64,000 bases of DNA from Zoogloea sp. (GTDB lineage: Bacteria; Pseudomonadota; Gammaproteobacteria; Burkholderiales; Rhodocyclaceae): positions 98,704 through 162,703 of the forward strand of contig NZ_JAOAUU010000054.1 of the NCBI RefSeq assembly GCF_030157465.1. Direction: 5' to 3'. A program made the translations under genes and the position numbers. The notes beneath the pieces are model-generated. The model saw nothing but the letters and a program-made list of their open reading frames with translations. It searched no databases and was not told the origin of the DNA. How positions within the stretch are numbered: the first letter of the stretch is position 1; each line of letters opens with the position of its first letter. Below, one piece after another: positions 31,081 through 41,348 of this stretch.

Positions 31081-34000
31081 TTACATCGCCGCCCGGCGCC
31101 GTTCGCGCCAGCCTTCCAGCAGCGAATACACCGCCGGCACCACCACCAGCGTCAGCAGGGTCGAGCTGACCATGCCGCCGATCACCGCGATGGCCAGCGG
31201 CTGGTTGGTTTCGTTGCCGGCGCCAAGGCCGGCCGCTGCCGGGGCAAGGGCCAGAATCACCGTCATCGAGGTCATCAGCACCGGGCGCATCCGGATCGGG
31301 CAGGCGTTGCGCAGCGCCGCGTCCACCCGGAGGCCTTCGGCGCGGCGCTGGTTGGTGAGGTCGACCAGCAGGATGGAGTTTTTCGCCACCAGGCCGATCA
31401 AGAGCACGAGGCCGATCATTGAGTAGATGTTGAGGGTCTGCCCGGTGAGCCACAGGGCCGCCACGCCGCCGACGATCGCCAGCGGCTGGGCCAGCATGAC
31501 GATGGCGGGTTGCAGGAAGCTGTTGAACTGGCTGGCCAGCACCATGTAGAGCAGGGTCATGGCCAGCGCGAAGGTGAAGGTCATGTACTTCTGCGTCTTG
31601 CCGAACTCCTCGGCCTGGCCGATCAGCTTGACCTGGTAGCCGGTGGGCAGCATTTCGGCGGCGGTCTGTTTGACGATCTCGACCGCCTCGCCCAGCGGCA
31701 TTGTCGGGGAGGCGAAATACGTGGCGGCGTACTGCAGGTCGAAGCGCCCGACGATGGCCGGGCCGAGCGCTTCGCGGAAAGTCGCCACGCTGTCGAGGCG
31801 CACCAGCTCGCCGCTCTTGTTGCGCAGGAAGATCTTCGACAGGTCGGCCGGCTGGGTGAAGGTGCCTTCCTTCGCCTTGACGCGGATGTCGTAGCGCTGG
31901 CCGTCGCCAGGCTCGTCGTTGTATTTGGCGATATCGACGCCACCGGTCAGCATGTTGATGGCCAGCGCCACGTCCTGGGTGGACAAGGCCGCATCGGCGA
32001 TGCGCAGGCGGTCGGGGGCGAAGATCAGCTGGGGCAGGTCGAGCTGCAGGTCGGTGTCGATGCGGCCGAGGCCGCTGACGGTGGCGAGCTTGCGCTGCAG
32101 CGCAACGGCGTGGCGACCGAGTTCCTGCAGGTTTTCGCCGGTGAGCACGAACTGCAGTGGCTCGCCGCGCTGGCCCTGGACCATCGGGTAGGGCGCGGCA
32201 AAAACCCGCGCGCCGGCAATCTGGGCAAACTCCTTGCGGAGCAGCGCGATGATGTCCTGCTGCTTGACGGTGCGCTCTTCCCGCGGCGCCATGCGTACCA
32301 CCACGGTGCCCTGGTTTACCTGCCCGGCGGCACCGAGGCCGATCAGGACGAATTCGGAGCGGACTTCCGGATGGCGGTCGAGAATGGCCTCGACCTCGCG
32401 CAGCCGTGCGTCGGTGTAGTCGATGCTGGAGCCGAGCGGCGTGCGCACCGACACCAGGAAGCGGCCTTCATCCTGTTCCGGGGAGAAGGCCTTGCCGACG
32501 TTGGCGAAGAAGAAGGCGCTCGACGCGACGACTGCGACGGTTGCCAGCAGCACCCACAGGCGGTGGGTGAGCGCGCCTTCGAGCAGGCGCACGTAAAGTG
32601 CGTCCATGCCCTCGAACAGGCGGTCGAAGGCCCGGTAGATGGGGCCGTGCTGCTTTTCGACCTTGAGGTAACGGGCGCACAGCATGGGCGTGAGGGTCAG
32701 CGAGACGAACAGCGACACCACCACGCCAAAGGTCACCACCAGCGCGAAGCTGCGGAAGAACTGTCCGATGATTCCCGAGATGAAGGCCACCGGCGCAAAG
32801 ATGCAGACCAGCGACAGGGTGGCCGCCATGACCGCGAAAACCACTTCGTTGCTGCCGTTGATGGCGGCGGAAACCGGGTCGGGGTCGAGTTCTTCCCGGT
32901 GGCGGAAGATGTTTTCGAGCACCACGATGGCGTCGTCCACCACCACGCCGATGAGCAGCAAAAGGGCCAGCAAGGTGAGCGAATTGAGCGTGAAGCCGGC
33001 GAAGTAGATCACCGCGATGGCGCCCATCAGCGACACCGGGATGGCCAGCGAGATGATCAGCGTGGAGCGCACCGAGCGCAGGAAGAACCACACCACCAGC
33101 GCGGCAAGCAAAGTGCCCTCGATCAGGTGCTCCTTGAGGGAGTCGACGATTTCGAGGATGAACACCGCATCGTTGGACACCACCGACAGGCTCATGCCGG
33201 GCGGCAGCGCCGGGCGCAGTTCGTTGTCCACGCGGGCCAGGATGCGTTCGGTGATGGCCACCGTGTTGGCGTTGGCGATCTTGACGAGGCCCAGGCCTAC
33301 TGTGGTTCTGCCGTTGAAGCGGGCCAGCTGGCGGTTGTCGGTGAGACCGTCCTCGATCTCGGCCACGTCGCTGAGACGCACCGGGGATTTTTCGCGGAAG
33401 GCCACGATGAGGCCGCGCAGATCATCGACCTGGTGGAATTCGAGATCCAGCTTGACCAGGCTTTCGGTCGTCTGGCCGACCACGAAGCCGCCGGCGAGCT
33501 GGACGTGTTCCTTGGCGAAGGCGTCGGAGATGTCCTGGGCGGTGATCTTGTGGGCCGCCATGCGGTCGGGCAGCAGATTGACCCGGATGGTGCGGTCGCG
33601 GCGCCCGCCGAGGCGCACCTCGCCGACGCCGTCGATGGTTTCGAGGCGCTTCTTGAGGACGTTGATGGCGTACTGGTTGAGCTGCTGCTGGGTGCGGTCG
33701 CCCTGCAGGGCCAGCCACATGATGGGCTGGGCGTTGGTTTCGACCTTTGCGACGACCGGCGGGTCCACGTCCTTGGGCAGGCGGCGGAGGACCTGGTTGA
33801 CCTTGGACTGGATCTCGTTGAAGGCCACGTCCACCTTCTTCTCTAGAGAGAAGGTGATGTTCACCGTCGAGACGCCCGGTGACGAGCTGGACTGCACGTG
33901 CTCGATGCCCGGCACGCTGTTGACGGCCGATTCGATGACGTTGGTGATGCTCGAATCGACGATGTCGGGGTTGGCGCCCTTCAGCGTGGTGGTGATCGAG

Positions 34001-34134
34001 ATGACCGGAAATTCGATCTGGGGAAAGCGGTCCATGCCGACCCGCTGGTAGCCGATGACGCCGACCAGCACCAGCACGGCGCTCATCATCCACGCCAGAA
34101 CGTGGCGCTTGATGGAAAGTTCGGGCAGCGTCAT
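31081..34134 (-). CDS. RND-family efflux pump inner-membrane subunit (HAE1 type)
   Basis: 1017 residues. N-terminal TM1 after 'MTLPELSIKRHVLAWMMS', porter domains, TM block with 'GVVVDDAIVVLENIFRHREE' (conserved Asp pair of the proton relay) and C-terminal 'LLIGLVAKNSILLVDLTNQRR' and 'RMRPVLMTSMTVILALAP'. Such proteins export drugs or hydrophobic compounds using the proton gradient. It overlaps the adaptor gene by 4 bases (ATGA). No outer-membrane channel gene is next to it, so it may recruit a TolC-like protein encoded elsewhere. Substrate unknown. Confidence 0.93.
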   Translation of the reverse strand: MTLPELSIKRHVLAWMMSAVLVLVGVIGYQRVGMDRFPQIEFPVISITTTLKGANPDIVDSSITNVIESAVNSVPGIEHVQSSSSPGVSTVNITFSLEKKVDVAFNEIQSKVNQVLRRLPKDVDPPVVAKVETNAQPIMWLALQGDRTQQQLNQYAINVLKKRLETIDGVGEVRLGGRRDRTIRVNLLPDRMAAHKITAQDISDAFAKEHVQLAGGFVVGQTTESLVKLDLEFHQVDDLRGLIVAFREKSPVRLSDVAEIEDGLTDNRQLARFNGRTTVGLGLVKIANANTVAITERILARVDNELRPALPPGMSLSVVSNDAVFILEIVDSLKEHLIEGTLLAALVVWFFLRSVRSTLIISLAIPVSLMGAIAVIYFAGFTLNSLTLLALLLLIGVVVDDAIVVLENIFRHREELDPDPVSAAINGSNEVVFAVMAATLSLVCIFAPVAFISGIIGQFFRSFALVVTFGVVVSLFVSLTLTPMLCARYLKVEKQHGPIYRAFDRLFEGMDALYVRLLEGALTHRLWVLLATVAVVASSAFFFANVGKAFSPEQDEGRFLVSVRTPLGSSIDYTDARLREVEAILDRHPEVRSEFVLIGLGAAGQVNQGTVVVRMAPREERTVKQQDIIALLRKEFAQIAGARVFAAPYPMVQGQRGEPLQFVLTGENLQELGRHAVALQRKLATVSGLGRIDTDLQLDLPQLIFAPDRLRIADAALSTQDVALAINMLTGGVDIAKYNDEPGDGQRYDIRVKAKEGTFTQPADLSKIFLRNKSGELVRLDSVATFREALGPAIVGRFDLQYAATYFASPTMPLGEAVEIVKQTAAEMLPTGYQVKLIGQAEEFGKTQKYMTFTFALAMTLLYMVLASQFNSFLQPAIVMLAQPLAIVGGVAALWLTGQTLNIYSMIGLVLLIGLVAKNSILLVDLTNQRRAEGLRVDAALRNACPIRMRPVLMTSMTVILALAPAAAGLGAGNETNQPLAIAVIGGMVSSTLLTLVVVPAVYSLLEGWRERRRAAM

Positions 34135-35246
34135 GGCTTGGCGGCAGCCGGGATGGCGCGTGCAGCAGGCTGGGCGGGCTTGACATTGACGGCGGCGCCG
34201 TCGGTGAGGAACCCGGCACCGTCTTCGGCCACGATTTCACCGGCCGCGAGGCCCTTGACGATCTCGATGCGGCCGCCTTGCTTGACGCCGGCCTCGACAA
34301 TCCGCTGGCTGGCCTTGCCGTCGGCGATGACATAAACCACCTTGCCGGCGGGGCGCAGCACGACGCTTTGTTCGGCCACCACCACGGCGGCCGACTTGCT
34401 GCCGGTGACGATGGAGGCATTGACGGTGCCGCCCGAGAGCAGGCTGCCGTCGTTGTCGACGCGCACCAGCACGTCGAGGGCGCGGCTGGCTTCATTGACG
34501 GTCGGCTTCACGTCCTCGACGTGACCGGTGATGACTTTGCCGGGCAGGTGCGGCAGGCCGAGGCGTACGGTCTGGCCGGCACGGATGCGGGCGGCGGCGG
34601 ATTCGGGGAAGGGCAGGTGGGCGCGCAGCACGCGGTTGGAAACCAGGCGGAACAGCGGATCGCCGACCTTGACGTAGTCGCCTGGCGAGACGATCTGGGT
34701 TTCGATGATGCCATCCACCGGCGCGACCACCTTGGTGCGGCCGAGGTTGTTGCGGGTGGCGCCGCTACGGGCCCTGGCGGTGGCCAGCTGGGCCCGCAAG
34801 GCGTTGCGCTGGGCGAGGCTGTCGTCGGCACCGTTTTGCGAGATGAAGCCCTTGGCGACGAGGTTTTGCTGGCGTTCGGCGAAGCGTTCGGCCTGGCTGG
34901 ACAGGGCCTCGAGGCGGCTGATTTCGGCGGCGTCGGACTGGCCCTGGATCTGGAAATCGCTGGCATCCAGCTCGGCCAGGAGCTGGCCCTTCTTGACGCG
35001 ATCGCCGCTGTGGGCCGAGACGGCGATGACGCGACCGGCCACTTCGGCACCGATCTTCGGGTCGATCAGCGCTTCGAGGCTGCCGAGGGTGTCCTCGGTG
35101 ACATCCAGTGCAAGAACCGATGCTTTGGCGGTGGTGATCAGCGTGGCCGGCGGGCCGCCAGGCTTGGTGGCGGAGTTGTCGGGCTTGTTGTTGCAGCCGG
35201 CGAGCCCGAAGGCGATGAGCAGTGAAGCGCAGGTGGCGAAACGCAT
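34131..35246 (-). CDS. RND periplasmic adaptor (membrane fusion protein), lipoprotein
   Basis: 371 residues. Lipoprotein signal 'SLLIAFGLAGCNNK', lipoyl-like hairpin 'IGAEVAGRVIAVSAHSGDRVKKGQLLAELD', alpha-hairpin around 90-150 and beta-barrel 'VVAPVDGIIETQIVSPGDYVKVG'. It bridges the inner-membrane pump with an outer-membrane channel. It is 34 bases downstream of lysA on the same strand and may be transcribed from the lptM-lysA promoter as well as its own. Confidence 0.93.
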   Translation of the reverse strand: MRFATCASLLIAFGLAGCNNKPDNSATKPGGPPATLITTAKASVLALDVTEDTLGSLEALIDPKIGAEVAGRVIAVSAHSGDRVKKGQLLAELDASDFQIQGQSDAAEISRLEALSSQAERFAERQQNLVAKGFISQNGADDSLAQRNALRAQLATARARSGATRNNLGRTKVVAPVDGIIETQIVSPGDYVKVGDPLFRLVSNRVLRAHLPFPESAAARIRAGQTVRLGLPHLPGKVITGHVEDVKPTVNEASRALDVLVRVDNDGSLLSGGTVNASIVTGSKSAAVVVAEQSVVLRPAGKVVYVIADGKASQRIVEAGVKQGGRIEIVKGLAAGEIVAEDGAGFLTDGAAVNVKPAQPAARAIPAAAKP

Positions 35247-35280
35247 GGTCGAGGCCTTCGGGCTGGCGGCGGAGCAGGAG

Positions 35281-36543
35281 TTACGGAAGCGGGCGTTCGC
35301 CCTTCAGCAGGTGTTCGAGGGTTTCGCGGTCGCGAATGACGTGAACGGTGTCGCCATCCACCAGCACCTCGGCGGCGCGCGGGCGGGTGTTGTAGTTGGA
35401 GCTCATCGTCATGCCGTAGGCGCCGGCCGAAAGAATCGCCAACAGATCGCCGGTTTCAACCGACAGATCGCGGTCGTGGCCGAGGAAGTCGCCGCTCTCG
35501 CAGATCGGGCCGACCACCTCGTAGCGGGTGGCGGGCACCGCGCGCGGAGCCACTGCGACGATCTCGTGGTAGGCATCGTACAGCGCCGGGCGGGCCAGGT
35601 CGTTCATGGCGGCGTCGATGATCGCGAAGCTTTTTTCAACGCCGGGCTTGAGGTATTCGATGCGCGTGAGCAGCAGACCGGCGTTGCCGACCAGCGAGCG
35701 GCCCGGCTCGAAGCACAGTGCTTCGTCGCGGCCGGCGAAACGTTCGAGCAGCGGCTTGAGGTATTCGGTGGGCGTGGGAGGTTCTTCGTCGCGGTAGCGA
35801 ATGCCGAGACCGCCCCCCAGGTCGATGTGGTCGAGCGTGATCCCTTCGCGGGCGAGCTGGTCCACAAGGCCGAGGATCTTGTCGGCGGCTTCGGCCATGG
35901 GCGCCGGATCGAGCAACTGGGAGCCGATGTGACAGTCGATGCCGCTGATCTCGATGTTCGGAAGCGTGGCGGCCTTGCGGTACAGGTCGAGCGCCTCGGT
36001 GAAGGCGACGCCGAACTTGTTGCTGCGCAGGCCCGTGGAAATGTAGGGGTGGGTGTTCGGGTTGACGTCCGGGTTGACCCGGAAGGCGATCGGCGCGCGC
36101 TTGCCCATGCTGCCGGCCACTTCGTTAAGGCGGTCGAGTTCGGCGGCGGATTCGACGTTGAAGCAGCCAATGCCGGATTCCAGCGCGTAGCGCATTTCGT
36201 CGGCGCTCTTGCCGACACCCGAGAAGATCACCTTGCCGGCGTCGCCGCCAGCGGCCAGCACGCGGGCCAGTTCGCCGCGGGAGACGATGTCAAAGCCGGC
36301 GCCGAGCTTGGCGAAAACTGACAGGATGCCGAGGCTGGAGTTAGCCTTCACCGCGTAGCAGACGAGCGACTTGCGCAGGCCGAGCGCGCGCTGGTAGGCC
36401 TCGTAGGCCTGGGTGAGTGCGGCGCGCGAGTAAACGTAGGTGGGGGTGCCGAAGCGTTCGGCGATGTCGGCGAGGGCGACCCCTTCGAGGGTCAGGCCGG
36501 CGGGGCCGGCTTTGAGCGTCGGTACGGGCAGGGCGGTCGTCAT
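35281..36543 (-). CDS. lysA: Diaminopimelate decarboxylase
   Basis: 420 residues. PLP lysine in '[14 protein letters not shown]' (Lys66), '[12 protein letters not shown]', '[22 protein letters not shown]' region and '[12 protein letters not shown]' with the second-site cysteine. It makes lysine from meso-diaminopimelate. The ATG overlaps the lptM stop by 4 bases. Confidence 0.97.
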   Translation of the reverse strand: MTTALPVPTLKAGPAGLTLEGVALADIAERFGTPTYVYSRAALTQAYEAYQRALGLRKSLVCYAVKANSSLGILSVFAKLGAGFDIVSRGELARVLAAGGDAGKVIFSGVGKSADEMRYALESGIGCFNVESAAELDRLNEVAGSMGKRAPIAFRVNPDVNPNTHPYISTGLRSNKFGVAFTEALDLYRKAATLPNIEISGIDCHIGSQLLDPAPMAEAADKILGLVDQLAREGITLDHIDLGGGLGIRYRDEEPPTPTEYLKPLLERFAGRDEALCFEPGRSLVGNAGLLLTRIEYLKPGVEKSFAIIDAAMNDLARPALYDAYHEIVAVAPRAVPATRYEVVGPICESGDFLGHDRDLSVETGDLLAILSAGAYGMTMSSNYNTRPRAAEVLVDGDTVHVIRDRETLEHLLKGERPLP

Positions 36544-36737
36544 TGGGCGGAATCCTGAGGGACGGGTTTGTTATGATCGGCGCCCGGTGTCCGGGTGGGC
36601 GCCGGGACGGGTGTCGGCTGGGGAGCGGGTCGGGCTGCCGGTTTGGGTGGCTGCGCGATGTAGAGCGGCCCCTTGATGCCGCAGCCGCCCAGCACAATCA
36701 GGCCGCATGCCGCGGCGGCAATGGCGATGGTTCGCAT
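36540..36737 (-). CDS. lptM: LptM (YifL-like) small lipoprotein
   Basis: 65 residues. Signal peptide with lipobox ending 'VLGGC', followed by the signature 'GIKGPLY' and a proline-rich tail. LptM assists disulfide maturation of the LptDE lipopolysaccharide translocon at the outer membrane. Its location before lysA and divergent from cyaY is the usual one. Confidence 0.92.
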   Translation of the reverse strand: MRTIAIAAAACGLIVLGGCGIKGPLYIAQPPKPAARPAPQPTPVPAPTRTPGADHNKPVPQDSAQ

Positions 36738-36784
36738 GAGTTCCGCGCAAAAGCGGGAATGTTAACAGATCAAGGGGTAAGGCG

Positions 36785-37105
36785 ATGGATGAAGCGGATT
36801 TCAATGCATTGGCGGATGCCGAACTGGAGCGCCTGGAAAACCTGCTGGAGCAATGCGGGGCCGATTTTGACTACGAGGTGAAGCCTGGCGGCGTGCTGGA
36901 GCTGGAGTTCGACAACGGCACCAAGATCATCGTCAACCGCCACACGGCCGCCCGAGAGATCTGGCTGGCGGCCAAGTCTGGCGGCTTTCATTTCCGTCCG
37001 GTGAGCGGGCGCTGGCTTGGCACGCGGGACGGGGCCGATTTTTATGTTGTGCTGTCTCGCTGCATGTCCGAGCAGTCGGGAGAGTCGGTCAGCCTGAAGG
37101 ACTGA
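36785..37105 (+). CDS. cyaY: CyaY (bacterial frataxin)
   Basis: 106 residues. Acidic N-terminal helix 'MDEADFNALADAELERLENLL', then 'LELEFDNGTKIIVNRHTAAREIWLAAKSGGFHF' region and 'WLGTRDGADFYVVLSRC'. It binds iron and modulates Fe-S cluster assembly with IscS. Divergent from lptM-lysA with 47 bases between starts. Confidence 0.95.
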   Translation: MDEADFNALADAELERLENLLEQCGADFDYEVKPGGVLELEFDNGTKIIVNRHTAAREIWLAAKSGGFHFRPVSGRWLGTRDGADFYVVLSRCMSEQSGESVSLKD

Positions 37106-37117
37106 CTGCCTGCAGGA

Positions 37118-37165
37118 AACGCGCAGTGCTTCCCGGTCTGGCGATTCGGGGGCGCACTGCGCGTT
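37118..37165. repeat. 12-base inverted repeat between cyaY and mrcA
   Basis: AACGCGCAGTGC (37118-37129) and GCACTGCGCGTT (37154-37165) are exact complements with a 24-base spacer, between two converging genes. A T-run is lacking, so it is at best an atypical terminator. Confidence 0.45.
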
Positions 37166-37176
37166 GCCGCCGGTGG

Positions 37177-39531
37177 CTACTGGGGCGAAGTCGGTATTGC
37201 CGCAGCCGCCGGCGGAGCCGGTGCAGGGGCTTCGTCCGCCGGGGTGGTGCTGGCGGGCTCGTTGGGGGCTTCAGGTGGCACCGCCGGGAGATTTTCCTGG
37301 TAGATCATTTCCTCGGTGGTGGCACCGGCCGGCTGGACGCGGATCAGGCCCGGCGGTGCGGTCGGATAGGTTTCGGGGACGCCGTCCAGGGCCTTGCGCA
37401 TGTAGTTGATCCACATGGGTAGTGCCGCTGCGCCGCCGGTTTCGCCGCTGCCGAGCTTCTTCGGCTGGTCGAACCCGATCCACGCCACCGCAACCACGGT
37501 GGGCTGGTAGCCGCAGAACCAGGCGTCCACGTATTCGTTGGTGGTGCCGGTCTTGCCTGCAAGGTCGCCACGCTTGAGCACGAGGGCCTTGGTGGCCGTG
37601 CCGCGGCGGACCACGTCCTTCATGACCGAATCCATCAGGTAGGCGTTGCGCTCGTCGATGGCGCGCTCGGCTGTTTCGCCGGCAACCGGCGGGTCGACGC
37701 GGGCCAGCACGTTGCCGGCCTCGTCGCGGATTTCCTTCACCAGGTAAGGCTCGATGCGATAGCCGCCGTTGGCAAATACCGAGTAGCCACGGAGCATTTG
37801 CCACGGGGTGACCGAGCCGGCGCCGAGTGCCATGGTCAGGTAGGGCGGATGGCGCTCGGCATCGAAGCCGAACTTGGTGATGTAGTCCTGTGCGTAGCGC
37901 GTGCCGACCGACTTGAGCAGGCGGATCGAAACCATGTTCTTGGAGCGGGCGAGGGCCGTACGGATGGAAATCGGGCCGTCGTACTTGCCGTCGTAGTTCC
38001 TTGGTTCCCAGGCCTGGCTGCCGGTTTCTCCGGCGGGGAAGGACAGGGGGGAATCATCCACCACGCTGTTCGGGCCATAGCCTTTTTCAAAGGCGGCCGA
38101 ATAGATGAACGGCTTGAAGCTGGAGCCCGGCTGCCGCCAGGCCTGGGTTACGTGGTTGAACTTGTTGCGGTTGAAGTCGAAGCCGCCGGCCAGCGCGCGG
38201 ATGGCGCCCGTGCGTGGGTCTGCTGCGGCGAGGGCGCCTTCGACTTCGGGCAACTGGCTGATTTCCCAGTGGCTGTTTTCAGTGCGCGTGATGCGGATCA
38301 CGGCGCCGGGGCGGATACGCTTGTTGGCGGGGGCCTTGTCGCCGACCATGCTGGATGCAAAACGCAGGCCGTCGCCGCTGATTTTTATTGTCTCGCCATA
38401 ACGGTAGGCCGTGACCGAGCCGCCGCCGGCCTTGGTGACGATGGCGGCCAGAAGATCGTCGTAGTCCGGGGTTTCGGCGAGGATCTCGTCCATCGATTCG
38501 GTTTGTTCGGTGTTCATGCGGGCCGGGTCCACGTAGCTCTCGGCGCCGCGGTAGCCATGGCGGCGGTCGTAGTCCATGATCCCGCGCCGCAGGGCCCGGT
38601 AGGCGGCGTCCTGTTCGGCCTTGACGATCGTGGTGATGACCTTGATGCCGCGCGTGTAGGCCTCTTCCCTATATTGCTCGAAGGCGATCTGACGTGCCAT
38701 TTCAGCGACGTAATCGGCGCTGCCGCCAAAGTCGGAGGTGCCGCTGACAACCTTCAGCGGAGCGTCGATGGCGGCTTGCTGTTCGGCGGCCGAGATGAAG
38801 CCGAGTTCGGCCATGCGGCGCAGCACGTATTGCTGGCGCTGGGTGGCGCGTTTCGGGTTGACCACCGGGTTGTAGGCGGAAGGTGCCTTGGGCAGGCCGG
38901 CCAGCATGGCGGCCTCGGGAATGTTCAGATCCTTGATCGACTTGCCGAAGTAGGTCTGGGATGCAACGGCGAAACCGTAGGCGCGCCGGCCGAGGAATAT
39001 CTGGTTGATGTAGACCTCGAGAATCTGGTCCTTGCTGAGGTTTTGCTCGATCTTGAAGGCCAGAAGGATTTCGTAGAGCTTGCGGGAAATGGTTTTCTCG
39101 CGGGTCAGGAAGAAGTTACGTGCCACCTGCATCGTGATCGTCGAGGCGCCCTGGCGTTTGCCGCCGGTGGCCAGGTTAGCGCTTGCCGCACGGAGGATGC
39201 CGAGGAAGTCGACGCCCGAGTGCTGGTAGAAGCGATCGTCCTCGGCCGCCAGGATCGCGTGCTTGAGCACCGGCGGAACGTCCTGGATGCGGATGAAGGC
39301 CCGGCGCTCTTCGCCGTACTCCCCGATAAGGGCGCCGTCCGCGGTGTAAACGCGCAGCGGGATCTTCGGGTGGTAGTCGGTCAGCGCCTCCAGCGACGGT
39401 AGCGTCGGCCACGCAAAGGCGACGGCGAGAGCGAGAATCGCGGCGCCGATGGCGATCAGGCCGAGGAGAATGGCAAGGGGATAGAGTACCCAGCGCATGG
39501 CAGGAGCGGGAAGCATAGTAAAGTGCGGCAT
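37177..39531 (-). CDS. mrcA: Penicillin-binding protein 1A (bifunctional transglycosylase/transpeptidase)
   Basis: 784 residues. One N-terminal membrane helix, glycosyltransferase 51 domain ('AILAAEDDRFYQHSGVDFLG', 'GASTITMQVARNFFL'), an OB-like insert of PBP1A type, and a transpeptidase domain with SxxK 'GSSFKPFIYSAAF', SxN 'ARSKNMVSI' and KTG 'LAGKTGTTNEYVDAWFCG'. A Pro/Ala-rich C-terminal tail ends the protein. It polymerises and cross-links peptidoglycan. It is divergent from pilM, the common proteobacterial arrangement. Confidence 0.96.
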   Translation of the reverse strand: MPHFTMLPAPAMRWVLYPLAILLGLIAIGAAILALAVAFAWPTLPSLEALTDYHPKIPLRVYTADGALIGEYGEERRAFIRIQDVPPVLKHAILAAEDDRFYQHSGVDFLGILRAASANLATGGKRQGASTITMQVARNFFLTREKTISRKLYEILLAFKIEQNLSKDQILEVYINQIFLGRRAYGFAVASQTYFGKSIKDLNIPEAAMLAGLPKAPSAYNPVVNPKRATQRQQYVLRRMAELGFISAAEQQAAIDAPLKVVSGTSDFGGSADYVAEMARQIAFEQYREEAYTRGIKVITTIVKAEQDAAYRALRRGIMDYDRRHGYRGAESYVDPARMNTEQTESMDEILAETPDYDDLLAAIVTKAGGGSVTAYRYGETIKISGDGLRFASSMVGDKAPANKRIRPGAVIRITRTENSHWEISQLPEVEGALAAADPRTGAIRALAGGFDFNRNKFNHVTQAWRQPGSSFKPFIYSAAFEKGYGPNSVVDDSPLSFPAGETGSQAWEPRNYDGKYDGPISIRTALARSKNMVSIRLLKSVGTRYAQDYITKFGFDAERHPPYLTMALGAGSVTPWQMLRGYSVFANGGYRIEPYLVKEIRDEAGNVLARVDPPVAGETAERAIDERNAYLMDSVMKDVVRRGTATKALVLKRGDLAGKTGTTNEYVDAWFCGYQPTVVAVAWIGFDQPKKLGSGETGGAAALPMWINYMRKALDGVPETYPTAPPGLIRVQPAGATTEEMIYQENLPAVPPEAPNEPASTTPADEAPAPAPPAAAAIPTSPQ

Positions 39532-39672
39532 TATACGAGGACGCCCCGTTTGGCGCCCGGAATGCGAAACCGTGTTTTGCAGGCGCTTGCTTTACACCTG
39601 TCATGGTTGTTGTTAGGATTTCATGTAGATTGTTGTTATTGCGCCTAACATAAAGAATTTTCAGGATTTTTT

Positions 39673-40749
39673 GTGATCGACCTATCCTTTTTCAGCCCTA
39701 GGGCGCGTCCTTTGATCGGCGTCGACATCTCGTCGTCGTCGGTCAAAATGGTCGAGTTGTCCGCCGTTTCCGGAGGGGGATATCGGGTCGAGCGTTACGC
39801 GGTCGAAGCGCTGCCCCGCGAGGCCGTGACGGACGGCAACATCGCCAACCTCGAAGCGGTCGCCGAAGCGATCCGGCGCGGCTGGCGCAGGCTCAACACC
39901 AGCACCCGCTTCGTCGCGCTGGCTCTGCCGGCCTCGGCGGTGATCACCAAGAAGATCATCCTGCCCGCCGGTTTGCGTGATCAGGAACTGGAAGTCCAGG
40001 TCGAATCCGAAGCCAACCAGTACATTCCCTTTGCTCTCGACGAGGTGAACCTCGATTTCCAGGTCATCGGCCCGGCTGCTTCGGGTACCGACGAAGACGA
40101 GGTGCTGATCGCCGCGTCACGCAAGGAAAAGGTTGAAGACCGGGTTGCCGCGGCGGAAGCGGCGGGACTCAAGGCGCTGGTCATGGACGTCGAATCCTAC
40201 GCCGCACTCTCCGCCTTCGAACTCGTTCAGGCTCAACTGCCCGGCCATGGCGAGGACAAGATCATTGCCCTCGTCGATGCCGGCGCCAACGTGATGAACG
40301 TCTCGGTGCTGCGTAACGGCGTGCAGGTTTATGCTCGTGAGCAGGCCTTTGGCGGGTTTCTGCTCACCCAGGACATCATGCGGCATTTCGGCATGTCCCT
40401 CGAAGAAGCCGAGGGCGCAAAGCGCACCGGTTCCCTGCCGGAAAGCTATGAAGCGGATCTGCTGCGCCCCTTCATGGATGCGCTGGCGCTGGAGGTGTCG
40501 CGGGCGCTGCAGTTCTTCTTCACCTCGACCCAGTTCAACCAGGTGGATCACATCGTGCTCGCTGGCGGTTGTGCCGTGATTCCCGGCCTTGCCGAGACGG
40601 TTGCCGGCCGCACCCAGGTCGAGACCCAGGTCGCCAACCCGTTCGCGAACATGAGCCTGAGTTCAAAAATCCGTCCGAAAAATCTGGCTGCGGATGCGCC
40701 GGCCCTGTTGGTGGCTTGCGGACTGGCGCTGCGGAGGTTCGATTCGTGA
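39673..40749 (+). CDS. pilM: Type IV pilus assembly protein PilM
   Basis: 358 residues from a GTG start. Actin-like ATPase: 'PLIGVDISSSSVKMVELS', 'IIALVDAGANVMNVSVLRNG', 'VDHIVLAGGCAVIPGLAE'. It forms the cytoplasmic ring of the alignment subcomplex and binds the N-terminal tail of PilN. First gene of pilMNOPQ; the AT-rich 140-base region shared with mrcA should hold the promoter. GTGA overlap with pilN. Confidence 0.97.
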   Translation: MIDLSFFSPRARPLIGVDISSSSVKMVELSAVSGGGYRVERYAVEALPREAVTDGNIANLEAVAEAIRRGWRRLNTSTRFVALALPASAVITKKIILPAGLRDQELEVQVESEANQYIPFALDEVNLDFQVIGPAASGTDEDEVLIAASRKEKVEDRVAAAEAAGLKALVMDVESYAALSAFELVQAQLPGHGEDKIIALVDAGANVMNVSVLRNGVQVYAREQAFGGFLLTQDIMRHFGMSLEEAEGAKRTGSLPESYEADLLRPFMDALALEVSRALQFFFTSTQFNQVDHIVLAGGCAVIPGLAETVAGRTQVETQVANPFANMSLSSKIRPKNLAADAPALLVACGLALRRFDS

Positions 40750-41348
40750 TTCGCATCAACCTGCTCCCTCACCGGGAGGAAAAGCGCAAAACCAGGCGCC
40801 AGCAGTTCGCTCTGTTTGCTGCAGTTGTGGCGCTTGCCGGGCTGGCGGTCTGGTTTGTCGGGCACACGATCATCGCCGGCTATGTGGATGGTCAGGAGGA
40901 GAAAAACGCCTTCCTGAAACAGGCTATCGCGGTGCTCGACAAGGAAATCTCCGAAATCAAGGGCCTGCGTGAGCAGGCAGAAGCCCTGTTGTCGCGCAAG
41001 CAGGTCATCGAGTCGCTTCAGACCAACCGTACCGAAACCGTGCAGGTTTTCAACGAGCTGGCAAAACAGATGCCGGAAGGCGTTTATCTCAAGGCGCTCA
41101 AGCAGTCCGGCTCGAAGATCAATTTGACTGGCTACGCCCAGTCGAATGCCAGGGTGTCCAATCTGATGCGCAATCTCGAGGCATCTCCTTATCTCGAGCG
41201 TGCCGACCTGGTCGAAGTCAAGGCCGCAACGCTCAACAACCGGCGGGTCAGTGAGTTCAACCTTAATGTAGCCATTGAGCGTCCGAAGACTGAAGATGCC
41301 GACAAAGGCAAGGGAAAACTTCCCGTGAGTGCAGGGGGTAAACCGTAA
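40746..41348 (+). CDS. pilN: Type IV pilus assembly protein PilN
   Basis: 200 residues from the GTG at 40746, overlapping the pilM stop as GTGA; the frame opening at 40569 is a pilM shadow. The N-terminal tail 'VIRINLLPHREEKRK' is the PilM-binding motif, followed by one TM helix (FALFAAVVALAGLAVWFVG) and a periplasmic coiled coil and ferredoxin-like domain. It pairs with PilO. Confidence 0.96.
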   Translation: MIRINLLPHREEKRKTRRQQFALFAAVVALAGLAVWFVGHTIIAGYVDGQEEKNAFLKQAIAVLDKEISEIKGLREQAEALLSRKQVIESLQTNRTETVQVFNELAKQMPEGVYLKALKQSGSKINLTGYAQSNARVSNLMRNLEASPYLERADLVEVKAATLNNRRVSEFNLNVAIERPKTEDADKGKGKLPVSAGGKP

